Positions 43,613 to 52,741 of a stretch of DNA of 64,000 nt are shown piece by piece (position 1 is the stretch's first letter; each line of letters opens with the position of its first letter). The DNA lies in NCBI GenBank assembly GCA_949285535.1, contig CASDZP010000005.1:1-64000 (forward strand), read 5' to 3'. This stretch comes from an uncultured Alistipes sp. (GTDB lineage: Bacteria > Bacteroidota > Bacteroidia > Bacteroidales > Rikenellaceae). Made by a program: the position numbers and the translations under genes. The notes below the pieces were generated by a model, which did no database searches, was not told the DNA's origin, and saw nothing but the letters and a program-made list of their open reading frames with translations.

Positions 43613-45997
43613 TTACATGTCGAAGAAGCCGTCCTTGTCGTAACGCGCCCTGTCAACATCCTCGTTTACAGAGGCTCCCGCCTCGTCGAGCAGACCGGGA
43701 CAGTCACTTGTTGTCACACCCACGGGTTTTACGAATGAGTCACTCTCGCTGATGCCCAAAGAGGGGTCGTTATAAATCTTCTGCAAGAAGATACCGAACG
43801 CGGGAAGCGCCATCACGCCGCCCTCACCTCTTGACGAGGGGTGAACGCTTCTGTCCTCACCGCCGACCCATACGCCAGCCACAATCTTGGGCGTAACGCC
43901 AATGAACCAGGCATCCGAGTTGTTGTTGGTGGTACCCGTCTTACCGCCCATCTCGCCCGTAAACTTATAGACGGTGCGCAATCTGTTGGCAGTACCGCGG
44001 TTTGCCACGTTCTGCAAAAGCTGAAGCATGTCGAACGCGCTCTGCTGCGATATTGCGTCGTAGCTCTGTGTCGAGAATGTCGCAAGTATGTTTCCGTGCT
44101 TGTCCTCTATTCGGGTAACGAATATCGGTTCTATGTGCACACCCATGTTTACATAGTCGGTATATGTTCCGACCATCTCCATTAGCGACACGTCCGCCGT
44201 TCCGAGACAGAGAGCGGGTGTCGGGTCGATGTAGCTCTTGATGCCGAGACGGTGTATGAAGTCGGCTACGGCAGCGGGCTGTCCCGCCTGCTGCATAATC
44301 CACGCCGAATAGTTGTTTCGGCTCATCGCCAGACCCCACCAGAGAGGTCTTATCTCGCCTGCCTGCTCTACCCTGCCCGCCTCTTTGGGGCTCCATCCGT
44401 CAATGGTGACGGGGAGGTTGGGAACGGGAGAACAGGGATTCAGTCCCAACTGGTCGAGAGCGAAGGTATAGACGAAAGGTTTGAAGGTCGAACCTGCCTG
44501 ACGACGACCCTGCGACGCCATGTCATACATGAAGTGTCTGAAATCGACACCTCCGACGTATGCTTTCAGATAACCTGACGAAGGTTCGATGGCAACAAGA
44601 CCCGAACGCAATATGCCTTTGCTGTAAATTATCGAGTCGCGCGGAGTCATAACCGTATCGGTCTCATGATTCTTGTTGTTGAAACTGAATACGGTCATGT
44701 CGGTAGGCGTATTGAACTCCTTAATTATCTGTTCCTCGCTCTTACCCTCGTTTTTGAGACGACGATAACGGTCCGTCTGTTTGATAGCCCTGTCGATTAT
44801 CGCATCTTGCTCTTTCTTGGAGATATTCGAGAAAATACTTCGGCGAGCTTTTGCCTGAGCGTTGAAGTGAGGCTGCACGTTCTTCTGCATGTTTTCAAAA
44901 ACGGCCTCCTCGGCATACTGCTGCATCTTGGCGTTGATGGTCGTATATATTTTCAGACCGTCTTTATAAATATTGTACGGTGTTCCGTCCGCCTTTTTGT
45001 TTTTGTTGCACCAGCCGTAAAGAGGGTCGTTCTCCCACTGTCTCACAAGCAGCTGATAATCCCAGTCGGAAAGATAGGGGCTCTTCTGCGGTTTTGTGGC
45101 TGTCATGTAGAGACGGAGCATCGTGCGGAAATAGGTCGCTATGCCGACATCGTGAGAGATAGGCTCATAATCGAGTTCTATCGGGAGTTTTTTGAGCGAG
45201 TCGAGCTCTTTTTTGGAGAAATATCCCGCCTGTTCCATTCTCGTAAGCACCGTGTTACGTCTTGCAAGAGCGTTTTTAGGATTTCTGACTGGGCTGAATC
45301 GGGTAGGAGCGTTCACCACGCCTACAAGCATCGCCGCCTCCTCCACTTTCAGCTCTTTGGGTGTCTTTCCGAAGAATGTCTGTGCCGCCGACTTGATACC
45401 GTAAGCGTTACTGCCGTAAGCCACCACGTTGAGGTACATCACGACAATCTCCTCTTTGGTATAGTTGTGTTCGAGCATCACCGCCGTAATCCACTCTTTG
45501 AACTTGGCAATCACCAGAGCGCAGTTTCGGCTTATTGACGAGCTGTAAACGGTTGTGTCACGGGGATAGAGGTTTTTTGCCAGCTGCTGCGATATCGTAG
45601 AGCCGCCACCCTGGTCCTGTGCCAACAGCACAGTTCTGAAAGCGACCCTGAAAAGGCTGGGGATGTCGATACCCGAATGACTGTAAAAACGGGCATCCTC
45701 CGTCGAGACGAGCGCGGCGACCAGATAGGGAGAGAGGTCGTCGTAATCGACAAACGAGCGGTTCTCCACAAAGAGGCTTCCCAACAGCTGTCCGTCTTCG
45801 GATATGATGCTGGTAGCGAGATTGCTTCGCGGATTCTCAAGCTCTTCGAACGTAGGCAACTCACCGAAAAATCCCGAAGCTATCAGCGAGAAGATAATCG
45901 TCGCAGCCACAAACGGGAGAGCGATGATACCCCAAAATATTATCAAAAACTTTTTCCGATTCTTAATCTCGAAAAATTTACCCTTACTCTTTTTCAT
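43613..45997 (-). CDS. Bifunctional class A penicillin-binding protein
   Basis: Peptidoglycan glycosyltransferase and DD-transpeptidase anchored by one N-terminal helix (about residues 17-40). The GT51 domain has the catalytic STEDARFYSHSGID (Glu in the first block) and GGSTISQQLAKNLY. The transpeptidase domain contains the SxxK motif STFK, the SxN motif SRN, and GGKTGTTNNNSDAWF with the KTG triad. After it comes an unusual Asp-rich tail, DRARYDKDGFFDM. The start is taken at 45997 (MKKSKGKFFE), two codons inside the longest frame. Length fits PBP1A-type enzymes. Confidence 0.94.
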   Translation of the reverse strand: MKKSKGKFFEIKNRKKFLIIFWGIIALPFVAATIIFSLIASGFFGELPTFEELENPRSNLATSIISEDGQLLGSLFVENRSFVDYDDLSPYLVAALVSTEDARFYSHSGIDIPSLFRVAFRTVLLAQDQGGGSTISQQLAKNLYPRDTTVYSSSISRNCALVIAKFKEWITAVMLEHNYTKEEIVVMYLNVVAYGSNAYGIKSAAQTFFGKTPKELKVEEAAMLVGVVNAPTRFSPVRNPKNALARRNTVLTRMEQAGYFSKKELDSLKKLPIELDYEPISHDVGIATYFRTMLRLYMTATKPQKSPYLSDWDYQLLVRQWENDPLYGWCNKNKKADGTPYNIYKDGLKIYTTINAKMQQYAEEAVFENMQKNVQPHFNAQAKARRSIFSNISKKEQDAIIDRAIKQTDRYRRLKNEGKSEEQIIKEFNTPTDMTVFSFNNKNHETDTVMTPRDSIIYSKGILRSGLVAIEPSSGYLKAYVGGVDFRHFMYDMASQGRRQAGSTFKPFVYTFALDQLGLNPCSPVPNLPVTIDGWSPKEAGRVEQAGEIRPLWWGLAMSRNNYSAWIMQQAGQPAAVADFIHRLGIKSYIDPTPALCLGTADVSLMEMVGTYTDYVNMGVHIEPIFVTRIEDKHGNILATFSTQSYDAISQQSAFDMLQLLQNVANRGTANRLRTVYKFTGEMGGKTGTTNNNSDAWFIGVTPKIVAGVWVGGEDRSVHPSSRGEGGVMALPAFGIFLQKIYNDPSLGISESDSFVKPVGVTTSDCPGLLDEAGASVNEDVDRARYDKDGFFDM

Positions 45998-46018
45998 CGG
46001 CAAAACAAATGTCGTTAA

Positions 46019-47455
46019 TTATATCAAAGCGAGAATCGTATGTTGAAGCCAAAATACGCCCACGCCTGCCAAATATCCGATAAGCGCCATCAGTGATATG
46101 TTTTTCAGATACCACAGGAAGCTGATTTTCTCGATACCCATTATCACGACACCCGATACCGAACCGATTATGAGGATGCTGCCGCCGACGCCTGCGCAAT
46201 ATGCGAGCAACTCCCAGAAGATACCGTCGGGCATGAACGCCGCCGCATAAGCGGGGTCAGCAGCCATAGAGACGGCAGCCGGGTCGGTCAAGGGGTACAT
46301 ACCCATCGCCGCAGCCACGAGAGGAACGTTATCCACCACAGCCGACATGAGACCGATGAGCGTGTTTGTCAGATATATGTTGTGAACATGTGTATCGAGG
46401 AACGAAGCGAAACCGCCAAGCACACCCGTCATCTGAAGAGCTCCGACGGCAAGCAGGATACCGAGGAAGAAGAGCACGGTCGGAATATCGACCCTTCTTA
46501 TGACACGGGGAACGCGGTGTTTGAGCGACTCATCGACACACACTTTGCGTTTGTACATTATCTCGGTATAGAACCAGAGAATACCCAACACGAGGAGTAT
46601 CCCCATGAACGGGGGCAGATGCGTTATGCTTTTGAATACGGGAACGCAAATAAGACCGCCGACACCGAGCAACAGAATAGAGGCGCGCTCCTTACGTGTA
46701 ATAATGGTAAGCCATGAGCCCGAAGCCTCATTACCCGTTTTACCTGCCGTTATTATACCGTGCAGCAATTTCGACGATATGAAAAGCGGGATTATCATAG
46801 AGACGAGACAGGGCAGTATCGTTGAGGGAATTATGCCTCCCGTGGTGATGTTTCCTCTCACCCAGAGCATGATTGTGGTGATGTCACCTATCGGAGACCA
46901 TGCACCACCGCTGTTTGCGGCTATGATAATCATTGAGGCGTAAACCCATCTCTCCTTGTAGTTCTTTATTATTCGCCTTATGAGCATGACCATCACGATT
47001 GAAGTGGTCATGTTGTCGAGCAGAGATGAAAGGAAGAACGTAATGAATGCGATAAGCCAAAGGAGCTTGGTTTTGTCTCGTGTCGTTATCCTGTTGGTGA
47101 TTATCGCGAAACCGCCGTGAACGTCTATCAGCTCGACGATTGTCATCGCGCCGATAAGGAAAAAGAGGGTCTCGGATATCTCACCGAGCTGTTCGAGTAC
47201 CTGAACATCGACAATATAGCTGATACATTGCTGTATCGCAGGCAGATTGGCGAGAGTCTTGTTGGTCTCGATGTAATGGAGCAACTCCTCCGAATGGAAC
47301 TGCGGAACAAGATGTGCTCCGAACAATGTGTAAACAACCCACAATAAAACCCCTGTTATAAGGGCGCTTGCCGCCTTGTCTATCTTCAGGGGATGCTCCA
47401 AGGCTATCATCAGATAACCGAAGAGAAATATTATTATCATTACTTCCGTAACCAT
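46019..47455 (-). CDS. nhaD: NhaD-type sodium/proton antiporter
   Basis: Inner-membrane Na+/H+ antiporter of the NhaD branch of the ion transporter superfamily. Around twelve hydrophobic helices are visible over 478 residues. Conserved stretches include FLLSSLLDNMTTSIVM, ANSGGAWSPIGDITTIM and LIGLMSAVVDNVPLVAAAMGM, which are the two DN-type segments of this family. It may help sodium cycling. It is transcribed towards the PBP gene with a 21-base gap. Confidence 0.92.
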   Translation of the reverse strand: MVTEVMIIIFLFGYLMIALEHPLKIDKAASALITGVLLWVVYTLFGAHLVPQFHSEELLHYIETNKTLANLPAIQQCISYIVDVQVLEQLGEISETLFFLIGAMTIVELIDVHGGFAIITNRITTRDKTKLLWLIAFITFFLSSLLDNMTTSIVMVMLIRRIIKNYKERWVYASMIIIAANSGGAWSPIGDITTIMLWVRGNITTGGIIPSTILPCLVSMIIPLFISSKLLHGIITAGKTGNEASGSWLTIITRKERASILLLGVGGLICVPVFKSITHLPPFMGILLVLGILWFYTEIMYKRKVCVDESLKHRVPRVIRRVDIPTVLFFLGILLAVGALQMTGVLGGFASFLDTHVHNIYLTNTLIGLMSAVVDNVPLVAAAMGMYPLTDPAAVSMAADPAYAAAFMPDGIFWELLAYCAGVGGSILIIGSVSGVVIMGIEKISFLWYLKNISLMALIGYLAGVGVFWLQHTILALI

Positions 47456-47477
47456 ACAGATAAATTTAGAAACAGAG

Positions 47478-47549
47478 TACTCCCGATGAGAATCGAACTC
47501 ATATCTCAGGAACCGGAATCCTGAATTTTATCCGTTAAACTACGGGAGC
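47478..47549 (-). tRNA. tRNA-Arg (CCG)
   Basis: Acceptor GCTCCCG pairs with CGGGAGT. The anticodon arm CAGGA/TCCTG encloses TTCCGGT, giving CCG for arginine. T-loop GTTCGATTC is present. It lies just upstream of nhaD on the same strand and could share a transcript. Confidence 0.95.
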
Positions 47550-47923
47550 GTATGTTTTATCGTCCGACTCTAAATCGGCATCCTCCGAGAAAACACCGCC
47601 GAAAGGAAAGGCGATGACGACTTGTTGATGTCTGTCGGACAGTCTGTTGACAAAAAACAGGCACCGCAAATATACAATTTTTTCATGAAAAACATCGAGA
47701 GTTTTTTCATTACTTTAACGAACGAGAAACCTCTTTTTTTCAAAATAATCGCCTATGGGAACAATAATTAGTGTATGCAAATCACAGAAATAAAAGCGAC
47801 ACAAAACAAATTACTCATTGTATAATACTATCAATCAAACACTTAAACAACACAAAACAAATACAACAACATCTTTTTTACATATTTTTTCACTTAAAAT
47901 TTGGATTTTTCAAAAAAACGCGA
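47550..47923. other. AT-rich region between divergent tRNA genes
   Basis: About 370 bases without a gene. A minus-strand -7 box (TATATTTG, 47667-47674) probably serves tRNA-Arg with a leader of roughly 110 bases. The rest is AT-rich, and I see no other feature. Confidence 0.5.
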
Positions 47924-47931
47924 TACTTTTG
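47900..47931 (+). promoter_or_regulatory. Promoter of tRNA-Val
   Basis: TTTG (47900-47903) and TACTTTTG (47924-47931) with a 20-base spacer, 12 bases before the tRNA 5' end. Confidence 0.78.
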
Positions 47932-47943
47932 TATCGCAATCAA

Positions 47944-48018
47944 GGGAGCATAGCTCAGTTGGTTTAGAGCATCTGCCTTACAAGCAGAGGGTCGGGGGTT
48001 CGACTCCCTCTGCTCCCA
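47944..48018 (+). tRNA. tRNA-Val (TAC)
   Basis: Acceptor GGGAGCA pairs with TGCTCCC. Anticodon stem TCTGC/GCAGA encloses CTTACAA, giving TAC for valine. D-arm and T-loop (GTTCGACTC) are standard. No CCA is encoded. Confidence 0.95.
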
Positions 48019-48025
48019 CAACAGA

Positions 48026-48057
48026 AAGAACGACTGGTTTTCAGTCGTTCTTTTTTT
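48026..48057 (+). terminator. tRNA-Val terminator
   Basis: The stem AAGAACGACTG with CAGTCGTTCTT runs into a seven-T run. Confidence 0.9.
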
Positions 48058-48086
48058 GTTTTTATATTCTTAAAGGAAATAAAAAA

Positions 48087-48120
48087 CGGCAGCGTAACGA
48101 CGATTTGCGTCACGCTGCCG
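48087..48120 (-). terminator. Terminator of the tsaB unit
   Basis: CGGCAGCGT pairs with ACGCTGCCG; on the minus strand it is followed by TTTTTTA. It lies 27 bases beyond the tsaB stop codon. Confidence 0.85.
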
Positions 48121-48146
48121 CTAAATATATAAAAAGGGAAATGACC

Positions 48147-48863
48147 CTAACGGCTCAATGGAGATTTTTTCGGTTTCCCCGCCACAAACTCTTTAAGATA
48201 GAAAGGCTCGAAATAGGCCACATCCTCAAATATTCCTTTTTCAAATTTTTCATGAGCCGGCTTAACCATTCCTCTGGCAGAGGGAGCGACAGAGGCATAC
48301 GCCAGCTTCGCCCTGTTCATCACCTGAGAACATTTATGCGCACCGCCTCCGAAAATCAACAACTGCTTTTCGGGCATGAAGTCGGAGTATGAATCAGGTT
48401 CTATTATTTTGGCCTCGACAGGCAACAGCTCCTTTCCGGTGCTGTCATATATAGCCGAATAGACCTCCATGCGACGGGCATCTATCATCGGACAGAGCAA
48501 CACATCCTCGATGGGGTCGCACTCGATTATCCCCGCCTCATAATCCTCAAGAGCCACCATAGCCATGCTTTGCAACGAACCGACACCTATCAACGGCTTT
48601 CCAACACCGTAACAGAGTCCTTTGGCAACCGATGTGCCTATGCGTAACCCCGTATAGGAGCCGGGACCCATGCCTACGGCAACGGCGTCGAGCTCGTCGG
48701 CGTCTATGTCGTTCTCTTTCAAAAGTTCGTCTATGAATGACGCTAATTTGCGGGCATGGTCTCGCCCCTCTTCGCTTTCACGCAAAGAGAGCAACGTTCC
48801 GTTTTGCGCCAGGGCGGCGGAACATACGTCGGTACCTGTTTCGATACAAAGAATAAGTGACAT
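48147..48863 (-). CDS. tsaB: tRNA N6-threonylcarbamoyladenosine factor TsaB
   Basis: Cytoplasmic partner of TsaD in making the t6A modification at position 37 of ANN-decoding tRNAs. The ASKHA-fold N-terminus shows LILCIETGTDVCSAAL, and the core has GMGPGSYTGLRIGTSVAKGL, which is diagnostic for TsaB. The start at 48863 (MSLILCIETG) is used; the frame is open upstream to 48926 but only into the end of the lrp gene. Length is 238 residues, normal for the family. It sits 10 bases after the lrp-type gene on the same strand. Confidence 0.93.
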   Translation of the reverse strand: MSLILCIETGTDVCSAALAQNGTLLSLRESEEGRDHARKLASFIDELLKENDIDADELDAVAVGMGPGSYTGLRIGTSVAKGLCYGVGKPLIGVGSLQSMAMVALEDYEAGIIECDPIEDVLLCPMIDARRMEVYSAIYDSTGKELLPVEAKIIEPDSYSDFMPEKQLLIFGGGAHKCSQVMNRAKLAYASVAPSARGMVKPAHEKFEKGIFEDVAYFEPFYLKEFVAGKPKKSPLSR

Positions 48864-48873
48864 GGAGGATGCC

Positions 48874-49350
48874 TTATTTTGTTTTGGCTGTAGAGACATC
48901 GACCTGACGCTCGAACGCCTGGTCAAGCGAAAGGAAGGTTTCTGTCTGATTTATTCCCGGGATACTCTGTATTGTGTTGATGATTACGTTCATCAAGTGT
49001 TCGTTGTCAGTACAGAACAGTTTGAGGAAAAGGGTGTATTTTCCTGTGATGAAATGACACTCGACGATTTCGGGAATACTTTTGAGGCTGTCGATTACCG
49101 AATTGATGATGTTGGGTTCTGATATTCTGACACCCACATAAGCGCACACATCATTGCCGAGTGCTTTGGGATTTATCTCGAGGCGGGAACCGGTGATTAT
49201 TCCGGCTTCTTCGAGTTTTTTCACGCGCTGATGAATTGCAGCTCCTGAGATACCGCATTCACGCGCAATTTCCAGGAAAGGCATTCGGGCATTTCCTATT
49301 AGATGCATTAGAATCTTCTGATCTATCGCGTCAACGCTATACTTTGCCAT
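48874..49350 (-). CDS. Lrp/AsnC-family transcriptional regulator
   Basis: Small feast/famine regulator of 158 residues. An N-terminal helix-turn-helix (residues 7-55, with IDQKILMHLIGNARMPFLEIA and GISGAAIHQRVKKLEEAG) is followed by a RAM ligand-binding domain (about 70-148). It probably responds to an amino acid. Its place directly after kbl suggests it may control glycine/threonine breakdown, but both genes point the same way and a target site is not visible. It forms a unit with tsaB. Confidence 0.92.
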   Translation of the reverse strand: MAKYSVDAIDQKILMHLIGNARMPFLEIARECGISGAAIHQRVKKLEEAGIITGSRLEINPKALGNDVCAYVGVRISEPNIINSVIDSLKSIPEIVECHFITGKYTLFLKLFCTDNEHLMNVIINTIQSIPGINQTETFLSLDQAFERQVDVSTAKTK

Positions 49351-49376
49351 GATTACGATGGTGTTATGGTTATAAT

Positions 49377-49399
49377 GCGCCGCACACGAAGTGCGGCGC
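49377..49399 (-). terminator. GC-rich hairpin between kbl and lrp
   Basis: GCGCCGCAC (49377-49385) pairs with GTGCGGCGC (49391-49399). There is no T-run on the minus strand, so it may only weaken read-through from kbl into lrp. Confidence 0.55.
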
Positions 49400-49421
49400 T
49401 TGTTTGGGTGATTTCAGCCTT

Positions 49422-50612
49422 TTATTTGATAACGCCGAGCTCTTTACCAATCTTGACGAACGCAGCGACGCATTTGTCGAGATGTTCTCTTTCGTGACCT
49501 GCAGAGACCTGAACTCTGATGCGGGCCTGATCTTTGGGGACAACGGGATAGTAGAAGCCCGTAACATAGATACCCTCATCGAGAAGTTTGGCTGCGAAGT
49601 CCTGTGAAAGTTTGGCGTCATACAACATGACCGCGCAGATTGCCGACTGTGTCGGTTTGATGTCGAAACCGGCAGCGAGCATCTTTTCGCGGAAATATTC
49701 CACGTTGCCTACGAGCTTATCGTGCAGAGCGTCAGACTCACCGAGCATCTTGAACACTTCGAGCGATGCGCCTACGACTGCGGGAGGAACCGAGTTTGAG
49801 AAGAGGTAGGGACGAGAACGCTGGCGAAGCATGTCGATAATCTCTTTTTTACCTGTTGTGAAGCCGCCGATTGCGCCGCCGAACGCCTTACCGAGAGTAC
49901 CTGTGATTATCTCTACTTTGCCTCGGAGGTTGTAAAGTTCTGTCACACCGCGACCTGTCTTGCCGACAACGCCCGCAGAGTGGCACTCGTCAACCATGAC
50001 CATTGCGTCATATTTCTCTGCCAGCTCGACAATCTTATCCATCGGAGCGACGTTACCGTCCATTGAGAAGACACCGTCCGTAACGATTATACGGAAACGC
50101 TGAGCCTGAGCAAGCTTGAGGCACTCTTCGAGTTCGCCCATGTCCGCGTTGGCATAACGGTAGCGTTTAGCTTTGCAGAGACGTACACCGTCGATGATAG
50201 AGGCATGGTTGAGCGCGTCGGAGATAATTGCATCCTGTTCGCCGAGCAGCGGTTCGAATACACCGCCGTTGGCGTCGAAGCATGCTGCATAGAGGATTGT
50301 ATCCTCTGTTCCGAAGTAGTCGGCGATGCTCTTTTCAAGCTCTTTGTGGATATCCTGTGTTCCGCAAATGAAACGTACGGAAGACATACCGTAACCGCGT
50401 GCGTCCATCATTTTCTTAGCCGCCTCAACCAATCTGGGATGGTCTGAAAGGCCGAGGTAGTTGTTCGCGCAGAAGTTGAGAACCTCGGTGTTACCGTTAA
50501 CCTGTATCTGTGCTCGTTGCGCAGAGGTTATGATTCTCTCTGTCTTGTAAAGGCCGGCTTCTTTGATGGACTGAAGCTCTGTCGCCAAATGTTTTTTAAT
50601 TTCAGAATACAT
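49422..50612 (-). CDS. kbl: Glycine C-acetyltransferase
   Basis: PLP enzyme (2-amino-3-ketobutyrate CoA ligase) that works after threonine dehydrogenase to give glycine and acetyl-CoA. The alpha-oxoamine synthase fold is clear: NYLGLSDHPR, DALNHASIIDG, VDECHSAGVVG and the PLP-lysine motif GTLGKAFGG. Length of 396 residues matches E. coli Kbl. No tdh gene is adjacent. A related reading is a serine palmitoyltransferase or AONS, but the overall similarity fits Kbl better. The minus-strand promoter box TATCTTTG at 50773-50780 implies a leader of about 150 bases. Confidence 0.92.
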   Translation of the reverse strand: MYSEIKKHLATELQSIKEAGLYKTERIITSAQRAQIQVNGNTEVLNFCANNYLGLSDHPRLVEAAKKMMDARGYGMSSVRFICGTQDIHKELEKSIADYFGTEDTILYAACFDANGGVFEPLLGEQDAIISDALNHASIIDGVRLCKAKRYRYANADMGELEECLKLAQAQRFRIIVTDGVFSMDGNVAPMDKIVELAEKYDAMVMVDECHSAGVVGKTGRGVTELYNLRGKVEIITGTLGKAFGGAIGGFTTGKKEIIDMLRQRSRPYLFSNSVPPAVVGASLEVFKMLGESDALHDKLVGNVEYFREKMLAAGFDIKPTQSAICAVMLYDAKLSQDFAAKLLDEGIYVTGFYYPVVPKDQARIRVQVSAGHEREHLDKCVAAFVKIGKELGVIK

Positions 50613-50772
50613 GGTGTGTTATTTTTAAACTGTAGCTGTCACAGCGGCTCCGATGTCCTGCGACACCGAAACACAACACCCGAGATAGCGCGGCGAGCCA
50701 TGAAACATACTCTGGCAGCACTATCCGTCGGGCGGCCTCTTCGGTTACATTTTGTTTTTATGTTTTTACAAA

Positions 50773-50780
50773 CAAAGATA
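50773..50780 (-). promoter_or_regulatory. -7 box of kbl
   Basis: TATCTTTG on the minus strand fits TAnnTTTG and sets the kbl transcript start near 50767. This leaves a leader of about 155 bases which is longer than usual here and may hold regulation. Confidence 0.55.
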
Positions 50781-51009
50781 AAATTTTAAATCCGAATACA
50801 AAAATAAATTATGATAAATCAACACTGTTTTTTTCTTTTTTATACCTAATATTCAGTATATACGATTTATCTTTTACATTCCACAACCCCTGACATACAA
50901 TCAGGTTCCATATAAAACAACCGCGCCGGATAACAAAAAAACGCGTTCAGGCGCCCTATAAAAGGGATTTAAAGCATACGGTGAAAAGTGAAGGGCAATG
51001 GTCGGACGA
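50781..51009. other. AT-rich divergent intergenic region
   Basis: Region between the kbl promoter and the promoter of the first TetR-type gene. Runs of A and T are common. No gene or clear structure is seen. Confidence 0.45.
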
Positions 51010-51040
51010 TTTGAACTCTTGTTGACAATCATTACATTTG
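51010..51040 (+). promoter_or_regulatory. Promoter of the TetR-type gene pair
   Basis: TTTG (51010-51013) and TACATTTG (51033-51040) with a 19-base spacer. Transcription would start near 51046, leaving a leader of about 200 bases before the preferred start at 51247. Confidence 0.7.
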
Positions 51041-51246
51041 CAAAACAATATTTTTATCGTCGAATAATCGAAAAAACATCTTTTTCAACATAATAAAAAG
51101 AAAAACGAGACGATATATTAATGTCGTCCGACAAAAATTCGGCAGAAAAGCACTCTTCCGAAGCGGGCGGCGGGATAAAAATATTGCATTTCAATACAAC
51201 AAAACATATAATATCCATTCCAAAATTTATTCAAAAACATCAAAAC

Positions 51247-51936
51247 ATGAAAAGAGGTCCGAAAAAAACCATTAACGGAATCGTTCTGGGCGAATCGGGG
51301 GTTTCCACCCGCCGACTGATACTGGAGAAAGCCTCCGAGATTATCAATGTCAAGGGAATGAACGATTTTCGAATCGACACTCTCGCCGCCTCGCTCGGCA
51401 TGAGTTCGGGGAATGTGACTTACCATTTCTCGAGAAAAGAGGAGATTGCGGTGGCCGTATGGCTCTCGTGTCTGCAAGAGATAACATCCTCGCTCGATCA
51501 CTACATATCGCCGTTGATGGACATCAAACAGCTGTTTTTGTTCTATAAATATCTCGTCACGGCAATCTACAAGAACAGGGGAGTGTTCAGACACCGTCTG
51601 AGCGATGTGGGTCTGATAAGAAGCAACCGTGAATCGATAGTGGAGGCGGTAAAGACATTCGAGCACACATACGACAAGAAAATATCCACTCTTATAATAA
51701 ACGGCTACATCGAGCCAGAGCGATACGAAAAGCTGAGAATGCATCTGTTTGAGAACATGGCGACCATAACGGGATGGTGGGTGGATAACCTTTTCGCCAC
51801 CTTCGGCCGTGACCCCGAGGAAGACTCGTCAAAAATATCGGACAGATATGCTCTGACGATGTTGATGACGATAGAGCCTGTATTGACCTACAAAGGTCGC
51901 AAGCAGCTCGACTCGGTATATTCGCTCATTAAGTAA
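51247..51936 (+). CDS. TetR-family regulator, first of a tandem pair
   Basis: Transcription factor with an N-terminal TetR-type helix-turn-helix, residues 20-65 of the 229-residue form: IDTLAASLGMSSGNVTYHFSRKEEIA. The ligand-binding C-terminal domain is helical and unconserved. The start at 51247 (MKRGPKKTING) is preferred because the 42 residues before it (from 51121) look unlike protein and the family normally begins near the helix-turn-helix. It is followed 29 bases later by a related gene. Together they may regulate an unlinked target, since no divergent transporter or enzyme is next to them. Confidence 0.85.
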   Translation: MKRGPKKTINGIVLGESGVSTRRLILEKASEIINVKGMNDFRIDTLAASLGMSSGNVTYHFSRKEEIAVAVWLSCLQEITSSLDHYISPLMDIKQLFLFYKYLVTAIYKNRGVFRHRLSDVGLIRSNRESIVEAVKTFEHTYDKKISTLIINGYIEPERYEKLRMHLFENMATITGWWVDNLFATFGRDPEEDSSKISDRYALTMLMTIEPVLTYKGRKQLDSVYSLIK

Positions 51937-51965
51937 TCACACAACAGACAATCGTATCACAGATT

Positions 51966-52637
51966 ATGACAAAGACTAAAAAAGAGGTGTCGGAAAAATC
52001 TCTCGGCACTCGAAACATCATATTGGCAGGTGCGCTCGAAATGATAAACCGTGACGGAGCGCATAATTTCAGAATAGACAATTTGGCGAACGCGCTCAAC
52101 CTCAGTCCGGGCAACATCACGTATCACTTCTCGAAGAAAGACGACATTTGTGCCCTGCTTTGGAGTCGCATGCTCGAAAAGCTCGACATGTTCGACAAGT
52201 TCACGACCGACCTTCTGGACATAAAGCAGACTTTTATTATAATAAGAGCGGTTAATGCACTTCTCTGGGAGTACAGAGGTGTTGTGATGGCTCGGATATG
52301 CAATGACGACTGTGACAACGGCACATCCGTAACCGACAAGGGTAACGACTTTTTCAAGAAAGCCCATGCCATACTGCGCAAGAACGGTTATATGAAAGAA
52401 GCGGACAACGAGTTGATGGAGAGGGCTGTTCTCGACAGCGAGTGTATGATGTTGCGTTCATGGCTCAATTTTCAGGAGGTTTCCAAAGACACGCAGCACC
52501 CCATACACGATGACAAGGAGGAAGCTGTAAACAAAGCCTCCCTGATGGTCTTGTACGCCATGTACCCCCTCTTCACCGACAAAGCCAAATCCGACTTCGA
52601 CGAGATTTCGGATAAAGTGACCCGAGGTGAAATCTGA
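51966..52637 (+). CDS. TetR-family regulator, second of a tandem pair
   Basis: A 223-residue regulator with the same layout as its upstream neighbour: helix-turn-helix around residues 18-60 (IDNLANALNLSPGNITYHFSKKDDI), then a helical domain. The DNA-binding regions of the two proteins are clearly related: FRID.LA..L..S.GN.TYHFS.K..I is shared. The C-terminal halves have diverged. The pair therefore arose by duplication and could form a heterodimer or act on nested targets. The last 31 bases of the gene form one arm of a perfect 64-bp palindrome, so its 3' end has been copied in inverted form. Confidence 0.87.
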   Translation: MTKTKKEVSEKSLGTRNIILAGALEMINRDGAHNFRIDNLANALNLSPGNITYHFSKKDDICALLWSRMLEKLDMFDKFTTDLLDIKQTFIIIRAVNALLWEYRGVVMARICNDDCDNGTSVTDKGNDFFKKAHAILRKNGYMKEADNELMERAVLDSECMMLRSWLNFQEVSKDTQHPIHDDKEEAVNKASLMVLYAMYPLFTDKAKSDFDEISDKVTRGEI

Positions 52638-52741
52638 CACATATTGTTTTCAATAAAAAACGGAAGACATGAAAAATATGTCTTCCGTTTTTTATTGAAA
52701 ACAATATGTGTCAGATTTCACCTCGGGTCACTTTATCCGAA
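52607..52741. repeat. 64-bp-arm perfect palindrome from the tetR 3' end
   Basis: Arms 52607-52670 and 52678-52741 are exact reverse complements with a 7-base loop, GAAAAAT. The left arm includes the last ten codons and the stop of the tetR gene. The inner part (ACGGAAGACAT/ATGTCTTCCGT plus T-run) would act as terminator for both directions. The right arm directly abuts dispersed element copy 3. Confidence 0.97.

Noticed and set aside
51121-51246. N-terminal extension of the first TetR-type protein
   Set aside because: The 42 extra residues are not protein-like for this family, and the ATG at 51247 places the helix-turn-helix at the normal distance.
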